Positions 59,870 to 64,000 of a DNA stretch of 64,000 bases are shown piece after piece (positions within the stretch are counted from its first letter, which is position 1; every line of letters starts with the position of its first letter). Made by a program: the position numbers and the translations under genes. The notes beneath the pieces were generated by a model. It was not told the origin of the DNA. It did not search any database and saw only the letters and a program-made list of their open reading frames with translations. Where the stretch lies: contig OX421963.1 in NCBI GenBank assembly GCA_949128115.1, positions 79,789,635-79,853,634 on the forward strand, in the 5' to 3' direction. The DNA is from Anaspis maculata (lineage: Eukaryota > Arthropoda > Insecta > Coleoptera > Scraptiidae).

Positions 59870-62858
59870 TTACTCCACAGGGAGTTTAATGACTATATTG
59901 ACCGGACGAGACATTATTGTGCCAACAGCGGAGCGAACTTCCACTACGCGCACCACCCCGTCAACCCCAGGGAACACCCGTATCACTCTGCCCATAGGCC
60001 ACGACAAAGGAGAGGAGGAGGGTTGATGGATGAGAACGAGGTCTCCTTCAACAAGTGGAGGACTAGGGGTTGTCCATTTGGACCGTTGAATCAAGGTCTG
60101 CACTACCTCGGTGGACCAAATCTTCCAAAATCTTTGAGAAGCGTGAGATACCAATTGCCAACGATCAAGTCGGTTGACGGGTTGATCTGAAAGATCTTCT
60201 TTGACGGGGGACAGTAAACAACTGCCTATTAAAAAATGTCCAGGGGTCAAATAGTTAAAACCGTCATCAGGAAGACTGAAAGTGAGCTCCAAGGGCCTAG
60301 AGTTCAAGATGGCTTCGATTCGACAGGTCAAAGTCAAGAATTCTTCCCAGGTGAAGTGCTGGTCTTTTATCACACGTTTGAGATGGTGTTTGAAGGATTT
60401 TACCCCTGCCTCCCAGAGTCCACCAAAGTTAGGAGCATAGGGAGGATTGAAATGCCATTAAACGTGTCGATTTGCCAAAGACTCAGGTTATTCAGCATTA
60501 GAGTTTTCCAAAAAGTGAAGATCTCGTCCATATGATGTGCAGCACCCCGGAAATTTCGACCCTGATCGCTGAAAAGATTCGCTGGAAGACCACGACGATA
60601 GAAGAAACGATGTAGGGCTGCCAAACACGCCTCAGAAGTAAGGGAATTTGCCACTTCAAGATGAACAGCTTTAGTAGCCATGCACACAAATAAAGCTACG
60701 CAGCACTTCACGAGCTTGGCGTTTTGACGAGAATATTCTTTCACGGAAAAAGGGCCGGCAAAATTCAATCCAGTGTTTGAGAAACAACGACCAGGTGTGA
60801 CGAGGGATTCAGGCAATTCGCCCATCAATGGCTGAGAGGGTTTGCCATCAAAACGATAACATTTCAAACAGCGAAAAATACGACTGCGTATTAAACTTCG
60901 TAGACCAGAAATCCAAAATTGCCGATGAATAATCGAAGAAACAAGCCTCGGTCCACCATGAAGAGTAAATTTGTGGTAATGATCCACAATGAGGATTGTC
61001 AGATGACTTTGTCGAGGGATTAGATAAAGATGACGAGAAAGTTGGGGTAACTTCGAATTACGAAGTCTACCCCCCACCATAAGAATACCCTCAGGGGAAA
61101 CAAATGGAGACAACATTCGGAGCTTGTTACTGCAAGGTCTATTTCGAGATAAAGCTTGGATATCATCGGCAAAATCATGATTTTGAACAAGACGTACACA
61201 TACAATCAACGATTTTGTGTATTCAGAAGAAATCAGAGCACCAAATCGTTTTTCAGTGCGAGAAGAACGACAGTTAGGGATAAAACGCAAGACATATCCA
61301 AAAACGCGTTGCAATTTCAGCAAGGATGAATGATCAAGGATCAAGTCAAATAAAAAACGCGTAGGTACCTCACGAGAAACCAGAGCTTCAGCTGGTAGTT
61401 CTTTGAGTTCAGGAATCGGTTTCGGAGCAGCTGGAGAAGCGGAAGGCTGAGACAAAAAGAGAGGGCCATTCCACCAAAGAGGGTGAGATAATAATTATGA
61501 GGGTATTAATCCACGTGAGGCGCAATCAGCGTAATTGAGGTCAGTTGGAACGTACCGCCAAGTAGCTGTTGGAGCATTGTCATGGATTTCGACCACGCGG
61601 TTTGAGACGAATGTCTTTAATAAGTGAGGAGTACGAATCCAGATCAACGCCGTGGAGGAATCACTGAATAGAATTATCTCTTGAATGGGGCCTTGCACTG
61701 CCACTTTTACACACCGAGGGCGCCACGACCGTTGGGGGCAAATTCGACGATTTTGACGGCGTTGACGTTTCAGCGACCGACGTCCGTCATTTTATGTCTT
61801 GATTTGAAATTTGGATAACCTCTGTTTCTTGCTTGACGTCTCCAGTCACTGTCAGTTACTGGTCAAACTACTCAAACTCCCCTGTTTTTCGCGTCGTTAC
61901 GGCCGCTTTATCGAAGTAGGCGCCCCCTACAGTAGTGGCGACCTCACGTTGAGTTTTTCAATTGCAAGGCCCCATTTGCAACGAGCAAATAAGAGGCTGA
62001 ATCGATCTGACAAGACGTGACAATAGAACCGAAGCTTCTGACTCGAGGCGAGGAGTGCTCAAAGTTTTGAGAGGAGCCACACGAGTTTTAGCTCTGATGA
62101 TATGAGCCGAAAAAACATCAGAAGAAGAAAAAGATTGTGATGCGCAAGTGAAGGACCGCGACCGTGCCTCTCATTGAGGCATCACCAAACCCGATGAGTT
62201 GAACTTTGGTGGACGAAGGAGGCAAAATGCAACGAAGAATTTGGAGATTAGACAACAACGGTAATTTGTTGTAAACAACTTTCCCAAGATCGTAAAGATC
62301 AGAAGGCAAGGCACCATTCCAATCGCTCTTGGCCAACCACAGGAGCTGCATCAAATACTTGAAATAAAAAATCACCGGGCTCAGATAGCCATTGACATCG
62401 TACATTCAGGGCGTCAGAGATAGACTTGGCACCAAAAACAATGTCATCGATATACCATGATGTAGCAAGAACTAAAGCAGCACGCGGATAATTTTTTCCC
62501 TCATCTACTATCAATTGCCTCAAATTACGCTGGGTTGAAAAAGGACTGCAAGACATTCCAAAAGTGACGCGATTCAATTCCCACTCTTGAATTGGCTGGG
62601 AAGTAGAAGAACGCCAGAACAAATGTTGATAAGAGCAATCTTGCGGTGATAACAAAATGACACGGTACATTTGTTTGATGTCGCAAGTTAAACCGACGCG
62701 ATGCCTGCGAAAATTAGTTATGATGCTTTCAATGTCACTTTGCAGCTTCGGGCCGACATGAAAGGCATTGTTAAGCGTTCTGGCTGTAGTGCTTGTCTGA
62801 GAAGGATTGAAAACAACACGCAATGCAGTGGTCGAACTTTCTTTCAGAACGCCGTGAT
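59870..62858 (-). pseudogene. BEL/Pao retrotransposon pol remnant
   Basis: Minus-strand polyprotein of an LTR retrotransposon. In order: reverse transcriptase with HHGVLKESSTT, CDIKQMYRVILL, FGMSCSPF and the catalytic YIDD (62858-62410); a deletion joins this to YDVNGYLSPVIFYFKYLMQL (62405 down); GFGDASMRG and AKTRVAPLKTLSTPRLE; a foreign block (about 61705-62010); RNase H FSDSSTALIWIRTP and ADCASRGLIPS (61704-61495); a TAA at 61495-61497; integrase with LHGGPRLV, zinc-binding CLKCYRF, FAGPF, DQGRNF; a frameshift near 60458 just before FNPPYAPNFGGLWEAGVK; then EEFLTLTCRIEAILNSRPL and a C-terminal WPMGRVIRVFPGVDGVVRVV to TAG/TAA at 59870. No protease, gag or LTRs were found. Despite about three lesions the frames are long, so decay is moderate. 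Confidence 0.9.
61687..61973. repeat. inverted 14-mer bracketing a foreign block in the BEL remnant
   Basis: AATGGGGCCTTGCA (ending 61697) and its exact reverse complement TGCAAGGCCCCATT (starting 61963) bracket about 265 bases that do not read as BEL. The left copy encodes the QGPI of the RNase H domain. An inverted duplication at an insertion or rearrangement breakpoint is the simplest reading. Confidence 0.6.
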
Positions 62859-62859
62859 G

Positions 62860-62980
62860 CGCAATTGACAGAAAAAAGTCACAATTGACAGAAAAAGTGG
62901 CAATTGCCATAATAATGTCGCAATTGCCGGAAAGAAGTGTCAATTGACAGAAAAATGTGGCAATCACAAAAAAAATAGAA
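62860..62980. repeat. 20-bp minisatellite at the RT breakpoint
   Basis: Six consecutive units of about 20 bases on the model CAATTGACAGAAAAATGTGG, starting at 62860, 62882, 62901, 62921, 62941 and 62961. It abuts the first recognisable RT residue block (HHGVL), so an open frame that runs through both is a chance fusion. Confidence 0.85.
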
Positions 62981-64000
62981 CTTTCATGTCCGCTCTGCAC
63001 CTTCGTAACCTTCTGTTGTTTTGACATTTTATAATTCTCAGATTTTCGTGGCGTGATATCTGATACTGATGCCGCGCGAGAAATGGACCGAAAGAACGGC
63101 ATGAGTCGCCTCAAAATTTATTGCTAGACACACACCACACGTGTATACGTAGTTTTGAATTCAACCGCAGTGCCAGGCTGTCCCTGAATACATCTTATAT
63201 GAATCTTTGCGTAAATAATTGGGTTTGCGTGGCTGTTTACGCAATATGTGGCCGGAGCTAATTGTGATTCTTGAAAGCTTTATCGGCATCCTGGGGGAAA
63301 TTAAGTTCGGGACCGTACGCCGCATGCACAAAAAGCCCTTTTGAGTTGCTCTAAATTTGATTTTATACACCGCCGCCGCAGAGGAGCGCCGCCGCCTCCT
63401 CTGTATTATGCAAGATTAGCTCCGGAACTCTCGTTTTTGAAAGCTCGCGGCACACATCCGCAGGTGCAATAATTATTAATATATTGCATGCAGCACGAGC
63501 TTCCATAATAGGTAGGTACCTACCTTTTACGTGGAGCTCACTCGCCTCTGTGTGGCTGCACGATGCACCGGAAATGCAACAATGCGGAGAAGGATTATTA
63601 ATTTTTCAAAGTTTGCGCGTTTGATCGAGTCTGCTCTGCGAGAACACAGGGCATTTTCCCAAGGCAAAGAAGCCCGCGGGAGAAGAGAATCACCGGGCGA
63701 GTTGAAAGGCGACGGAGGACGCGGAGGTCAAGTAGTGTAATGCGAAATTGCTTGTTATTCCGAAAGGGCCACCGTGTTTAGGCAATAATTAAAAAAGTTG
63801 TTGACGTTGTCGGCGCGAGAGCAGAGAGAGGGCTGGCTGGCGTGTGATATTTCATTCCGGCGGCGGGCAAAAGTGCCGCAGTAAATATTATAGGAACTGC
63901 GTTATTAAAAAACGCGCCCGACCAGACCCACAAGTGGATGATTGAGGAAGAGGAAGAAGAAGAAGCCCCCCGGAAAAGAGAGGGAGAGTGCAAAAGAAGA
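62981..64000. other. no gene seen; CpG-richer single-copy-like sequence
   Basis: 63250-64000 is CpG-richer, with GCCGCCGC, GAGGAAGAGGAAGAAGAA and TAGGTAGGTACCTACC words. No domain-bearing ORF. It may be a regulatory or 5'-flanking region of a gene beyond the window, which cannot be tested here. Confidence 0.35.

Noticed and set aside
62860..63114. N-terminal extension of the BEL reverse transcriptase frame
   Set aside because: The extra residues come from a 20-bp minisatellite and unrelated flanking sequence; the fusion is accidental.
1..64000. tRNA or rRNA genes
   Set aside because: No sequence with paired box A/box B and a cloverleaf-compatible layout, and no rRNA core words were recognised.

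Overview
The window reads as a transposon-dominated intergenic or intronic stretch of an arthropod, probably insect, nuclear genome. Evidence: spliced P-element-like coding remnants with GT..AG introns of 56-60 bases, BEL/Pao and Ty3/gypsy retrotransposon remnants, jockey-like LINE 3' ends, mariner-like fragments, many TA-flanked palindromic elements, and recurring (TAGG)/(TACC) motifs of the kind common in Hemiptera and Lepidoptera. I cannot name the species. I found no tRNA, rRNA, CRISPR or intact host protein-coding gene.

Layout. 1-3.6 kb: a P-element-like (THAP9-type) transposase pseudogene on the minus strand, readable through five exons, whose 5' part is cut off next to a small TA-flanked palindromic element. 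3.7-10.2 kb: palindromic MITEs, a LINE 3' end, an LTR-like segment and two clusters of ATCGATTA-type motifs. 11.8-19.5 kb: two copies of one foldback family (TA target duplications, AACTGCTCGTC termini) lying 125 bases apart; the second carries a 5'-truncated LINE and a further 3.27 kb foldback (CAT duplication) with two more palindromes inside it. 20.6-22.3 kb: a GC-boxed tandem array with a two-unit higher-order repeat. 23.7-26 kb: a foldback with a nested palindrome, then a broken mariner-like transposase. 30-31.8 kb: a decayed gypsy pol on the plus strand. 35-38.7 kb: two dispersed repeats, one split by a 2.2 kb TA-flanked foldback; an uninterrupted relative lies at 44.4-44.9 kb. 42-43 kb: a second gypsy pol remnant, minus strand. 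45.0-49.65 kb: two TA-flanked foldbacks, the second interrupted by a 1,345-base element with 17-base terminal inverted repeats, a 6-base target duplication, two subterminal ~10.5-base repeat arrays and one ORF. 50-53.3 kb: a dispersed repeat and an old 0.65 kb-period direct duplication. 54.8-57.1 kb: another TA-flanked foldback. 59.9-62.9 kb: a broken BEL/Pao pol on the minus strand.

Nothing here forms a working pathway. The value of the window is its insertion history. Several nested insertions can be dated relative to one another, because the mirror arm of a palindrome or a second copy elsewhere in the window supplies the uninterrupted target. The strongest candidate for something undescribed is the 46696-48040 element. 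The broadest theme is the repeated occurrence of unrelated large palindromic elements that all sit at TA dinucleotides.
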